This document shows positions 43,176 to 50,383 of a DNA stretch of 64,000 bases, one piece after another. The notes beneath the pieces are model-generated. The model ran no database searches and had not been told where the DNA came from. It saw only the letters and a list, made by a program, of their open reading frames with translations. This DNA comes from Eubacteriales bacterium. Lineage in GTDB: Bacteria > Bacillota > Clostridia > Lachnospirales > Lachnospiraceae. A program made the position numbers and the translations under genes. Position 1 is the stretch's first letter; every line of letters begins with the position of its first letter. The stretch spans positions 1-64,000 of the forward strand of contig JAUNGJ010000005.1 in the NCBI GenBank assembly GCA_030524585.1, read 5' to 3'.

Positions 43176-43688
43176 CTAATTATTCCAAACAATCCTTTGT
43201 ATTTTCTTTAACAGCTTTTCCAGATTTGCCGTCAGATTATCTCTGGTTATAAAACACACATCCTCCACAATCAAGGCGTTTTTTGCATAAATACTCAGCG
43301 TTTTAAACTCTTCCCAGGAGAAGCTTTTGCTTTTTTTCACGCCCTTCCCACGACAATAGAAGCCGCTTGTGCATATGGCAAATCCACGTCTGCATGTCTC
43401 CCAAAAGGTCAGATCGCATATCAGGAATACATCATCTTCTTCCGGTATGCCGAAATGCTTTCTGGCTTTATCATATATTTTAGTTTCTTTTATATTTTCA
43501 GCCGCAATAATACAGGAATCTATATTTTCATAATTCAAACAGAAATTTTTTACTGTCTCCAATTGCTCGTTCATTTTTTGATATACAACAAATTCTGAAT
43601 TGCAATATGGGCAAATGCATTTCTTTTTGTTATTTGACAGCTCCAGGCTTCCTCCACAATTCGGACATTCCAAATCAATTTGTATCAT
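43176..43688 (-). CDS. Zinc-ribbon protein, paralogue 1, unknown function
   Basis: A 170-residue protein. Zinc ribbon at residues 8-29 (CPNCGG at 8-13, CPYC at 26-29), a helical linker, then a C-terminal domain with HFGIPEEDDVFLICD, RGFAICTSGFYC, FSWEEFKTLSI and LEKLLKKIQRI, shared with the next gene. The frame extends upstream to 43910 inside the isoprenoid-like gene, but ATG 43688 with gaggag, four bases before that gene's end (ATGA overlap), is the real start. It is the middle gene of a three-gene tight cluster. Confidence 0.78.
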   Translation of the reverse strand: MIQIDLECPNCGGSLELSNNKKKCICPYCNSEFVVYQKMNEQLETVKNFCLNYENIDSCIIAAENIKETKIYDKARKHFGIPEEDDVFLICDLTFWETCRRGFAICTSGFYCRGKGVKKSKSFSWEEFKTLSIYAKNALIVEDVCFITRDNLTANLEKLLKKIQRIVWNN

Positions 43689-44857
43689 AAAGATCTCCTC
43701 TGTTTGCTTTCTTTTAAAAATTCTAAAGAAAATGGCAGGTACGCTTCCAAAGCCTTTAAGTATTGTCCTGAAAAAAACTGTTGATTTGCAGCAGCCGCAA
43801 GAAGTAAAACTTCTACACAGTATTTTAGCACGAAATCTTTGATTCCCGGATTTCTGGGAGTGAACTCCTGAATCACATTCCACGAAAACCAGAGCAGACG
43901 GTTCACACACTGCTCCAATTTTCGCTGTTCTTCTGCCTGTGTCATTAACGTACAGGTTCCAATTCCGCGATCTTCATCAATATCCTGAAGATCATCTAAA
44001 AGCTGCAATAGGAATCCGAATTTCAGGTAAAATATCTCCTCATTCTCCAGCCAATCCGATGCCGCAAAAAGATAATCTGCCAATACGGATGTGCTTCCTT
44101 TACAAATGGAAATATCTAAAAGCCTGTCTTTAGCCACGACGGTTTCCTGCTGGCTGATACTTTGAGTCTGAGCTTCCAACAGACGTAATAATGTCTCTGC
44201 AATCCTTTTCTGTTTTTCACCTTCATACTCATTTAGAATCATATCTAAAAGACTACAGGTCTTTTCTTCCAGAAGACTGCCGACGGTTATAGGCTCTCCT
44301 TTCAGTTTAGAAGCAATAATTCGGTTATAATGGTCCTTTTCCTCTCTGCTGACCCTATGATCATCAATGTAATTATCTGTGTAGGGATATAGCAGACTGT
44401 ATGCCAAAATCGGATTCGCTGCATTCTGTTCTTCCCCCTGCATTTCCACAATTATAGCATAGATAAAATAGTTTCGAAGAGCCTGCCAAATATGTTCCGG
44501 CTTTAAGGTTTCATCAAAGTTCCTGACTTTATCAATAAAATGTTTGGTTTCCCGTTTACCAGCATCCAAAACCTGCGGATTTATCCAATCGGAAAGACAT
44601 AGTATCGTTTCCTTCCCCAGAACATTCATAAAATCCTGTTCCAATTCCTGTTCCCATCGCTTCTGAGCATCTGCCTTTTTCGGTTTCTGCCGGAGTTTCT
44701 TCTGCATCTGTTTGGAAAATTCCCGCACAAATTCCTCATTTTCTTTTTTCCTTCTATTATCTATCTTCTCAAAAATATCAAGATTTTCTTCGAGGAAGAC
44801 AGGAAATTCTTCTGGCTGCTGTTCCCATACTGCTTTGATTTCTTCTGCTGCTGTCAT
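43685..44857 (-). CDS. Class I isoprenoid-synthase-fold enzyme, unknown product
   Basis: A 390-residue soluble helical protein that looks like a trans-prenyltransferase/terpene synthase. First Asp-rich motif D161-N-Y-I-D165-D166 (YPYTDNYIDDHRVS), second D288-D289-L-Q-D292 (LLQLLDDLQDIDEDRG), and between them CKGSTSVLADY (253 onward) resembling the Lys-Thr contact of prenyltransferases. The first 110 residues are charged and coiled, not typical of FPP synthases. Metal-dependent diphosphate chemistry is inferred, not proven. Start ATG 44857 has ggaagg upstream. It leads an operon with two zinc-ribbon genes and has its own promoter (44890-44918), which shares a palindrome with another promoter. 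Confidence 0.72.
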   Translation of the reverse strand: MTAAEEIKAVWEQQPEEFPVFLEENLDIFEKIDNRRKKENEEFVREFSKQMQKKLRQKPKKADAQKRWEQELEQDFMNVLGKETILCLSDWINPQVLDAGKRETKHFIDKVRNFDETLKPEHIWQALRNYFIYAIIVEMQGEEQNAANPILAYSLLYPYTDNYIDDHRVSREEKDHYNRIIASKLKGEPITVGSLLEEKTCSLLDMILNEYEGEKQKRIAETLLRLLEAQTQSISQQETVVAKDRLLDISICKGSTSVLADYLFAASDWLENEEIFYLKFGFLLQLLDDLQDIDEDRGIGTCTLMTQAEEQRKLEQCVNRLLWFSWNVIQEFTPRNPGIKDFVLKYCVEVLLLAAAANQQFFSGQYLKALEAYLPFSLEFLKESKQRRSL

Positions 44858-44889
44858 ATGCTACCTTCCACTTAATTAAATCTGCTTAT

Positions 44890-44920
44890 ATTATACCTGA
44901 TGTATAGGCGTCTGTACAGA
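44890..44920 (-). promoter_or_regulatory. Promoter of the isoprenoid-like operon with TCTGTACAGA palindrome
   Basis: Minus-strand TGTACA (44913-44918), 17-base spacer, TATAAT (44890-44895). The -35 is inside the 10-bp palindrome TCTGTACAGA (44911-44920). The 19 bases at 44911-44929 are identical to 46581-46599 in the promoter of the membrane protein gene at 45892-46515. Confidence 0.75.
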
Positions 44921-44960
44921 AAAAGCATGGAAGAATCCTACCACGATAACACAGAAATAA

Positions 44961-44988
44961 ACCGCAGCAAAGCCAACTCTGCTGCGGT
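44961..44988 (-). terminator. Terminator after the glycerol dehydrogenase remnant
   Basis: ACCGCAGCA (44961-44969) pairs with TGCTGCGGT (44980-44988), 9 bp with a 10-base loop; on the minus strand TTTATTTC follows. It ends the rlmH transcript about 45 bases after the remnant. Confidence 0.65.
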
Positions 44989-45030
44989 CCATAAATATAT
45001 ATCGGTCATTATCAGAACTATGCAGAACAG

Positions 45031-45402
45031 TTATCTCCTTACTTCTCTTCCAAGAGAATCTGCGGCAATGATCGCATCATATAACTGATCTGGTGTTACA
45101 TCTGCAACCATATTGTGAATTGACTCGCCTTCTACACAGGACTTCTCTGCGATCACTTTAATCTCTTCTTCTGTCGTCACACCGATTTCCTCCAACGTCA
45201 CCGGAAGGCCAACTTCCAGGCAAAAATCCTGCACTTCCTTAAATTCTTCTTTGGAAGCTCCCTCCAAAACAAGCTGTACCAGCGTACCAAAAGCCACACA
45301 GTTGCCATGTGGAGCGCTGTGTCCGCCCAAAGCCGTCAGACCATTTACAGCAAAATCGCCGAACCGTTTCCTGTCGGCGAAATTTTTATCAGAAATCGTC
45401 AT
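45031..45402 (-). pseudogene. Glycerol dehydrogenase C-terminal remnant
   Basis: Only about 123 residues remain, matching the C-terminal third of GldA-type iron alcohol dehydrogenases (about 365 residues): NGLTALGGHSAPHG with a metal-binding His, then VAFGTLVQLVLEG and VGLPVTLEEIGV. The NAD-binding N-terminal domain is gone, so it cannot be active. The ATG overlaps the rlmH stop (ATGA), and the first 20 residues (TISDKNFADRKRFGDFAV) fit the enzyme poorly, probably junction sequence. It may still be translated as a rider on rlmH. Truncation by deletion at the rlmH end is inferred. Confidence 0.75.
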
Positions 45403-45878
45403 TTGTGGTATGGTTCACCATTTATGATTCGATAGCTGCGATAAATCTGCTCCAGCAATATCACCCGCATCAGCTGATGAGGAAAGGTCATCTTAGAGAA
45501 GCTCAATGCATAATCCGAACGTTTCAATACTTCTGTCCCAAGTCCGATCGAACCGCCGATAATGAATATGATATGACTATTTCCCTGCACGCCGAGGGTT
45601 TCGATCTTTTCTGCCAATTTCTCTGATGTGAGCTGTCTGCCTTCTATCTCCAGCGTTATCACATAGGCGTCCTCTTTTATATGCTTCAGAATTCGCTCTC
45701 CTTCTTTTGCGCGAATCATATTTTCCACTGCCTCACTGGCAGTATCCGGCGTTTTTTCGTCCGCTACCTCCAGAATCTCCAGTTTACAATATTTGGATAG
45801 TCTCTTGCTGTATTCTGCAATCGCATCCTTAAGATACTTTTCCTTAATCTTTCCTACGGTAATCAATGTTATTTTCAT
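45399..45878 (-). CDS. rlmH: 23S rRNA pseudouridine-1915 N3-methyltransferase
   Basis: SPOUT methyltransferase of 159 residues acting on pseudouridine 1915 in helix 69 of 23S rRNA. KITLITVGKIKEKYLKDAIAEYSKRL at the start, the knot residues IIFIIGGSIGLG and the C-terminal LLEQIYRSYRIINGEPYHK are family hallmarks. It lies 13 bases after the unknown membrane protein and overlaps the remnant after it, so the three form one transcript ending at 44961. Confidence 0.97.
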   Translation of the reverse strand: MKITLITVGKIKEKYLKDAIAEYSKRLSKYCKLEILEVADEKTPDTASEAVENMIRAKEGERILKHIKEDAYVITLEIEGRQLTSEKLAEKIETLGVQGNSHIIFIIGGSIGLGTEVLKRSDYALSFSKMTFPHQLMRVILLEQIYRSYRIINGEPYHK

Positions 45879-45891
45879 AAATCAATGCCTC

Positions 45892-46515
45892 TCACAAAAT
45901 CCCCAGTATCTGAAATACAATCAGCACCAGTATAATCACATATATTGCCTTGAACAATACTGTGTGCTCTTGAAAATCCCGCAAATACACATTTGAATTT
46001 TCCAACGGAATATCCGGCTCGGTACGGCTGTGTTTAAGCTGGAAGCCATCAATCACATGCTTCCATCCCCTTTGGTCGGTATACACCTGTACATAGGGCG
46101 AAGCCAGATATTTATATAAAGGAATCCGATAGGGCTCGCTTTTTATGGTCTGCACACTTCCTGTAACAAAGTCTGTTACTTCAACAATTAAAAAGTAGTA
46201 TGGAATTCGCCTTCTGCGGTTTCTCGAATCATATTCATTATAATATTCTCTTACAATGTTGACGATTCTTCCCTGGCTGGGACTTCTTTCCTGCATACAC
46301 TGCTGATGAAATTTTCGATAATACAGTGCCTTCTGTACTTTTCTAACGGCCTGTGCCAGAGGCAGGATTCCCCCTATCAGAAAAATAAGAAAACCTGCAT
46401 GAAACCCAACTGTCAGTATATTTTTTATTAAAATGATATACCACACACAGGCAAACAATATCAATCCCAAAACACTATCCATTTCTTCATTTACAGTTCG
46501 TATTTTCCTTCTCAT
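45892..46515 (-). CDS. Three-span membrane protein of unknown function
   Basis: A 207-residue protein with spans near 12-33, 36-55 and 187-206, and a soluble middle part (60-180) rich in Arg and Tyr (NEYDSRNRRRRIPYYFLIVEVTDFVTG). The middle domain could be a DUF3592-like beta domain, an uncertain comparison. Start ATG 46515 has aggag. The promoter (46560-46588) shares 19 identical bases with that of the isoprenoid-like operon. It is the first gene of the unit with rlmH and the gldA remnant. Confidence 0.75.
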   Translation of the reverse strand: MRRKIRTVNEEMDSVLGLILFACVWYIILIKNILTVGFHAGFLIFLIGGILPLAQAVRKVQKALYYRKFHQQCMQERSPSQGRIVNIVREYYNEYDSRNRRRRIPYYFLIVEVTDFVTGSVQTIKSEPYRIPLYKYLASPYVQVYTDQRGWKHVIDGFQLKHSRTEPDIPLENSNVYLRDFQEHTVLFKAIYVIILVLIVFQILGIL

Positions 46516-46559
46516 TACACCGCTCCTGCTTATAATTATGAATGATTCTTATAAAATTT

Positions 46560-46588
46560 ATTATACCCGATACTCGTTCTTCTGTACA
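46560..46588 (-). promoter_or_regulatory. Promoter of the unknown membrane protein with TCTGTACAGA palindrome
   Basis: Minus-strand TGTACA (46583-46588), 17-base spacer, TATAAT (46560-46565). TCTGTACAGA (46581-46590) covers the -35. The stretch is identical at 19 positions to 44911-44929. The nfnB terminator lies directly upstream, so the palindrome follows its T run. Confidence 0.75.
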
Positions 46589-46589
46589 G

Positions 46590-46618
46590 AAAAAGCATGA
46601 CGGAAGCTTCCGTCATGC
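46590..46618 (-). terminator. Terminator after nfnB
   Basis: GCATGACGGA (46595-46604), AGCT, TCCGTCATGC (46609-46618): perfect 10-bp stem, followed on the minus strand by five T. It lies about 50 bases after the nfnB stop and is a strong intrinsic terminator. Confidence 0.85.
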
Positions 46619-46667
46619 CTTCGTATTATTCTTTAAGATTACAGTTCATTACTACAAAACAGGGCGC

Positions 46668-48056
46668 TTATTTACTGGACAGATATTCATGAATACCTTT
46701 TGCTCCGGCTTTTCCTGCGCCCATTGCCAGAATAACGGTAGCTGCGCCTGTAACCGCATCTCCTCCGGCAAATACTGCTGCTTTGGATGTCTGTCCATTC
46801 TCTTCCTCAGCCACGATACATTTTCTTCTGTTCGTATCAAGTCCCTTTGTAGTAGATGCAATCAATGGATTTGGAGAGGTACCAAGCGACATAATAACCG
46901 TATCAAGCTCCATCTCAAACTCAGAGCCAGGAATTGCAACCGGTCGTCTTCTTCCGGACGCATCCGGCTCACCAAGCTCCATACGGATTACCTTCATACC
47001 CTTTACCCATCCATTCTCATCCACAAGAATCTCTGTCGGGTTTGTAAGAAGATCAAAGATTACACCCTCTTCTTTTGCATGATGAACCTCTTCTACTCTG
47101 GCCGGAAGCTCTGCTTCACTGCGGCGGTATACAATATGTACCTCGGCGCCGAGACGAAGTGCTGTTCTTGCGGCATCCATTGCCACATTACCTCCGCCGA
47201 TAACGGCTACCTTCTTTCCGGCAGCGATCGGTGTATCGTAATCATCATTAAATGCCTTCATCAAATTGCTTCTGGTCAGGTACTCATTTGCAGAGAATAC
47301 GCCGTTTGCCGTCTCTCCTGGAATGCCCATGAACATCGGAAGTCCTGCTCCGGAACCAATGAATACTGCCTCGAAATCTTCCTCTTCCATCAGCTGATCA
47401 ATGGTAGTGGATTTGCCGATAACAACGTTCGTCTCAAATTTAACACCCAGTTCTTTTACTTTTTCGATCTCTTTCTTTACAACCTTCTCCTTTGGAAGAC
47501 GGAACTCAGGAATTCCGTATACAAGCACGCCGCCAAGCTCATGAAGCGCTTCAAATACTGTCACCTCATATCCAAGTTTGGCAAGATCTCCTGCGCAGGT
47601 AAGACCGGAAGGACCGGAACCGATGACAGCAACCTTGTGTCCATTGGTTTCTTCCGCCTTCTCCGGCTTAATATCATTTTCCAAAGCGTAATCTGCAACA
47701 AACCGTTCCAGCTTACCGATGGATACCGGATCTCCCTTGATTCCACGGATACATTTGCACTCACACTGGGACTCCTGGGGACATACACGTCCACAGATCG
47801 CAGGCAGTGCGGAGGATTCTCCGATTACTTTATATGCACCTTCAATATCTCCGTCCTTTACCCTGGAAATAAATCCTGGAATATTAATGGATACCGGACA
47901 GCCCTGAATACATTTTGCATTCTTGCAGTTCAGGCAGCGAGCGGCCTCCTCCATTGCTTCTTCTTTATTATATCCGTAGCAAACCTCGTCAAAATTTGTT
48001 GCACGAACCTTTGGATCCTGTTCTCTGACAGGTACTCTTTCTAATACATTAGCCAT
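46668..48056 (-). CDS. nfnB: NfnB-type large subunit of NADH-dependent ferredoxin:NADP oxidoreductase (GltA-like)
   Basis: A 462-residue GltD/GltA-like flavoprotein. N-terminal cysteines CLNCKNAKCIQGCP and ICGRVCPQESQCECKC would bind two 4Fe-4S clusters; IGSGPSGLTCAGDLAKLGYEV is the FAD site and VIGGGNVAMDAARTALRLG the NADP-type site. Often labelled NADPH-dependent glutamate synthase, but no glutamate synthase large subunit is present and the adjacent gene encodes the matching NfnA-type subunit, so an electron-bifurcating transhydrogenase is more likely. The ATG shares one base with the nfnA stop (TAATG), so translation is coupled. Terminated at 46590-46618. Confidence 0.9.
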   Translation of the reverse strand: MANVLERVPVREQDPKVRATNFDEVCYGYNKEEAMEEAARCLNCKNAKCIQGCPVSINIPGFISRVKDGDIEGAYKVIGESSALPAICGRVCPQESQCECKCIRGIKGDPVSIGKLERFVADYALENDIKPEKAEETNGHKVAVIGSGPSGLTCAGDLAKLGYEVTVFEALHELGGVLVYGIPEFRLPKEKVVKKEIEKVKELGVKFETNVVIGKSTTIDQLMEEEDFEAVFIGSGAGLPMFMGIPGETANGVFSANEYLTRSNLMKAFNDDYDTPIAAGKKVAVIGGGNVAMDAARTALRLGAEVHIVYRRSEAELPARVEEVHHAKEEGVIFDLLTNPTEILVDENGWVKGMKVIRMELGEPDASGRRRPVAIPGSEFEMELDTVIMSLGTSPNPLIASTTKGLDTNRRKCIVAEEENGQTSKAAVFAGGDAVTGAATVILAMGAGKAGAKGIHEYLSSK

Positions 48057-48943
48057 TAGTTGTCACCTCCGCAATTGCCACATCCGCCATGATGGGTGTC
48101 GCCTTCCTGTAATTTCAGCACAGCGCGTCCCTCCGCACTCTTGTACATCTGCTGTCTCTTCATCGCATTATCAAAGTCAACCAGATGTCCGTCAAACTCC
48201 GGACCATCTACACAGGCAAATTTTACTTCGTTGCCCACTATCAGACGGCAGGCACCACACATTCCGGTACCGTCAACCATAATCGGGTTCATGCTGACAA
48301 TTGTTGGAATCTCAAGCTTCTTGGTAAGAAGACATACAAATTTCATCATGATCATCGGCCCAATTGCGATACAGACATCATACCTGTTGCCCTGCTCCAC
48401 CAGCTCTTCGATCATGGTAGTAACCATTCCCGCATGCCCGTAAGAGCCATCGTCGGTACATGGAAAATATCTCCCTGAAACAGCTTCCATCTCTTTTTCA
48501 AGAATCAGCAGATCTTTGTTCTTGGAACCGATGATTACGTCCGCATCAACTCCATGCTCCTTCAGCCATTTTACCTGAGGATATACGGGAGCCGCACCGA
48601 CGCCGCCGCCAACAAAGAGAATCTTCTTTTGCTTCAGTGATTCGATATCTTCAGATACGAACTCAGACGGACATCCCAGAGGTCCTGTGAAATCACGGAA
48701 GGAATCTCCTTCCTTCAATTCTGCAAATCTTCTGGTAGATGCTCCGACCGGCTGGAATACGATCGTGATCGTTCCTGCCTCTCTATCATAATCACAGATT
48801 GTCAGGGGAATACGTTCTCCGATCTCATCTATTTTAACAATAACGAACTGCCCGGGTTCACAGTGTCTCGCAACACGAGGAGCTTCTACGACCATAAGAT
48901 AAATATTGGCGTTCAGCTTCTCAGCTTTTAATATCTTGTACAT
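48056..48943 (-). CDS. nfnA: NfnA-type small subunit (dihydroorotate dehydrogenase electron-transfer-like FAD/NAD protein)
   Basis: A 295-residue protein of the PyrK/sulfide dehydrogenase beta type. The FAD-binding domain has PLTICDYD and PVGASTRRFAEL; the NAD domain has FVGGGVGAAPVYPQVKWL; the C-terminus carries a 2Fe-2S site in CGACRLIVGNEVKFACVDGP. With the GltA-like protein it matches NfnAB, which couples NADH and ferredoxin oxidation to NADP reduction in Clostridia. Start ATG 48943 has aggagg. Promoter at 48976-49004. Confidence 0.9.
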   Translation of the reverse strand: MYKILKAEKLNANIYLMVVEAPRVARHCEPGQFVIVKIDEIGERIPLTICDYDREAGTITIVFQPVGASTRRFAELKEGDSFRDFTGPLGCPSEFVSEDIESLKQKKILFVGGGVGAAPVYPQVKWLKEHGVDADVIIGSKNKDLLILEKEMEAVSGRYFPCTDDGSYGHAGMVTTMIEELVEQGNRYDVCIAIGPMIMMKFVCLLTKKLEIPTIVSMNPIMVDGTGMCGACRLIVGNEVKFACVDGPEFDGHLVDFDNAMKRQQMYKSAEGRAVLKLQEGDTHHGGCGNCGGDN

Positions 48944-48975
48944 CTTATTTCCTCCTGTTTTTTGATACTAGTCTA

Positions 48976-49004
48976 ATGATAAAGTATCTCTTTAAAAATA
49001 TCAA
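48976..49004 (-). promoter_or_regulatory. Promoter of nfnAB
   Basis: Minus-strand TTGATA (48999-49004), 17-base spacer, TATCAT (48976-48981), each five of six to consensus. About 33 bases before the ATG; it starts right after the terminator of adh. Confidence 0.75.
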
Positions 49005-49015
49005 GCAATCAACGC

Positions 49016-49058
49016 AAAAAAGCAGATTCCTTGAAATAATAACATCCGGGAATCTGCT
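49016..49058. terminator. Terminator between adh and nfnA
   Basis: AGCAGATTCC (49021-49030) pairs with GGAATCTGCT (49049-49058), 10 bp with an 18-base loop; followed by T runs on both strands, so it can work both ways, here ending the minus-strand adh transcript. Confidence 0.85.
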
Positions 49059-49075
49059 TTTTATAGCTGAATTAT

Positions 49076-50257
49076 TTAGAAATCAACTTCTGTTCCATAA
49101 TATGTACATACGAACAGTTTCTCCATTGCTGCCGGATCAATCGCTCTTGGATTGGAACCTGTACAAGCATCGCCTACTGCGCGCTCTGCAATTCCTGCAA
49201 CCTTTTCTTTGAACTCTTCTTCGTCAATACCAAATTCTTTTAATGTCTTAGGAATATTCAGTCTTACATTAAAGTCATCAATCTTTGCACACAGACTATT
49301 GATCAGTGCTTTCTCAGAGGTTCCTTCAAGTCCCATTCTGCGTGCGATTTCAGCATAACGCTTTGCTGCGATCGGATCTTTTGCATTGTATTTGATTACA
49401 TATGGCAGATAGATCGCATTTGCACATCCGTGCGGAATATGACCGGTAGAGAATGCTGCACCTGTCTTATGAGCCATGGAGTGTACAATACCAAGCAGTG
49501 CATTGGAAAATGCCATACCTGCGAGACACTGCGCATAGTGCATCTGCTCTCTGGCTGCCATATCACATTTATAAGATGCTGGCAGATAATCCAATACCAT
49601 CTCAATTGCCTGCAATGCAAGCGGATCTGTGAATGGGCAGTTTAAGGTAGAAACATACGCCTCAATTGCATGAGTCAGTGCGTCCATACCTGTATAGGCA
49701 ACCTGCTTTATTGGAAGTCCCATAACAAGATCAGGATCAACGATTGCCACGTCCGGAGTAATGTTAAAGTCAGCAAGTGGATATTTTACACCTGTGCTGT
49801 AGTCTGTAATAACAGAGAATGCTGTAACCTCTGTGGCAGTTCCTGATGTAGAAGGAATCGCACAGAATTTTGCTTTCTGACGAAGCTCCGGGAAATTAAA
49901 TGGCGTACACAGATCTTCAAATGTTGTGTCCGGATATTCATAAAATGCCCACATAGCTTTTGCAGCATCGATTGGTGAACCTCCACCCATTGATACAATC
50001 CAATCTGGCTCAAAATTTCTCATAGCCTCTGCGCCTCTCATAACGGTTTCCACAGATGGATCCGGCTCAACACCTTCAAACAGTTCAACCTCCATACCTG
50101 CTTCTTTCAGATAGGCAACTGCCTTATCCAGAAAGCCCTGGCGTCTCATAGAGCCTCCGCCTACAACTAAGATGGCTTTCTTTCCTTTCAAATTCTTAAG
50201 CTCTTCCAGACATCCTTTTCCGTGATACACATCTCTTGGTAATGTAAATCTGCTCAT
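49076..50257 (-). CDS. Iron-containing alcohol dehydrogenase (group III)
   Basis: A 393-residue NAD(P)-dependent alcohol dehydrogenase, probably ethanol or butanol forming. Dinucleotide loop WIVSMGGGSPIDAAKAMW near residue 92, IPSTSGTATEVTAFSVIT and metal ligands in YTGMDALTHAIEAY and GIVHSMAHKTGAAFSTGHIPHGCANA (His residues). Length is normal for the single-domain type, not AdhE. Start ATG 50257 has aaaggag. Monocistronic, with terminator downstream (49016-49058). Its promoter (50303-50331) is overlain by a Rex-type operator, so NADH/NAD ratio probably controls it, as for other clostridial fermentative dehydrogenases. Confidence 0.9.
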   Translation of the reverse strand: MSRFTLPRDVYHGKGCLEELKNLKGKKAILVVGGGSMRRQGFLDKAVAYLKEAGMEVELFEGVEPDPSVETVMRGAEAMRNFEPDWIVSMGGGSPIDAAKAMWAFYEYPDTTFEDLCTPFNFPELRQKAKFCAIPSTSGTATEVTAFSVITDYSTGVKYPLADFNITPDVAIVDPDLVMGLPIKQVAYTGMDALTHAIEAYVSTLNCPFTDPLALQAIEMVLDYLPASYKCDMAAREQMHYAQCLAGMAFSNALLGIVHSMAHKTGAAFSTGHIPHGCANAIYLPYVIKYNAKDPIAAKRYAEIARRMGLEGTSEKALINSLCAKIDDFNVRLNIPKTLKEFGIDEEEFKEKVAGIAERAVGDACTGSNPRAIDPAAMEKLFVCTYYGTEVDF

Positions 50258-50280
50258 TATAATTTCTCCTTTAAATTATA

Positions 50281-50298
50281 TTGTTATTGTTTTAACAA
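50281..50298. promoter_or_regulatory. Rex-type operator at the adh promoter
   Basis: TTGTTATTGTTTTAACAA matches the Rex consensus TTGTTAA-N4-TTAACAA at all but one arm position, and lies just downstream of the -10, over the likely transcription start. It is nested in a larger perfect inverted repeat (ATTATATTGTT and AACAATATAAT, 50275-50304). rex itself is at 63587-64000. Confidence 0.8.
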
Positions 50299-50302
50299 TA
50301 TA

Positions 50303-50331
50303 ATTATATCTCTGTCAAATATTTAACGCAA
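50303..50331 (-). promoter_or_regulatory. Promoter of the alcohol dehydrogenase
   Basis: Minus-strand TTGCGT (50326-50331), 17-base spacer, TATAAT (50303-50308). An alternative -35 TTGACA at 50313-50318 has no good -10 at 17 bases. The Rex-type operator overlaps the start region. Confidence 0.65.
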
Positions 50332-50340
50332 CTGTTTTAA

Positions 50341-50378
50341 AAAAATAGATTGTACTTTTTCCCGTACAATCTATTTTT
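50341..50378. terminator. Strong terminator between the zinc-ribbon/TPR gene and adh
   Basis: Arms at 50341-50355 (AAAAATAGATTGTAC) and 50364-50378 are perfectly complementary, with an 8-base loop; T runs lie on both strands. It ends the fhs-folD-TPR transcript and protects the adh promoter from readthrough. Confidence 0.88.
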
Positions 50379-50383
50379 TACAG

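Noticed and set aside
43689..43910. N-terminal extension of the first zinc-ribbon protein
   Set aside because: The extra 74 codons overlap the isoprenoid-fold gene in another frame and lack a ribosome site, while ATG 43688 has a good one and starts at the zinc ribbon.
46542..48044. 500-residue open frame on the plus strand
   Set aside because: It lies exactly opposite nfnB, which has clear family motifs and a coupled start. The plus frame has no recognisable domain, an odd Cys/His-rich composition and no ribosome site; it is a by-product of nfnB codon use.
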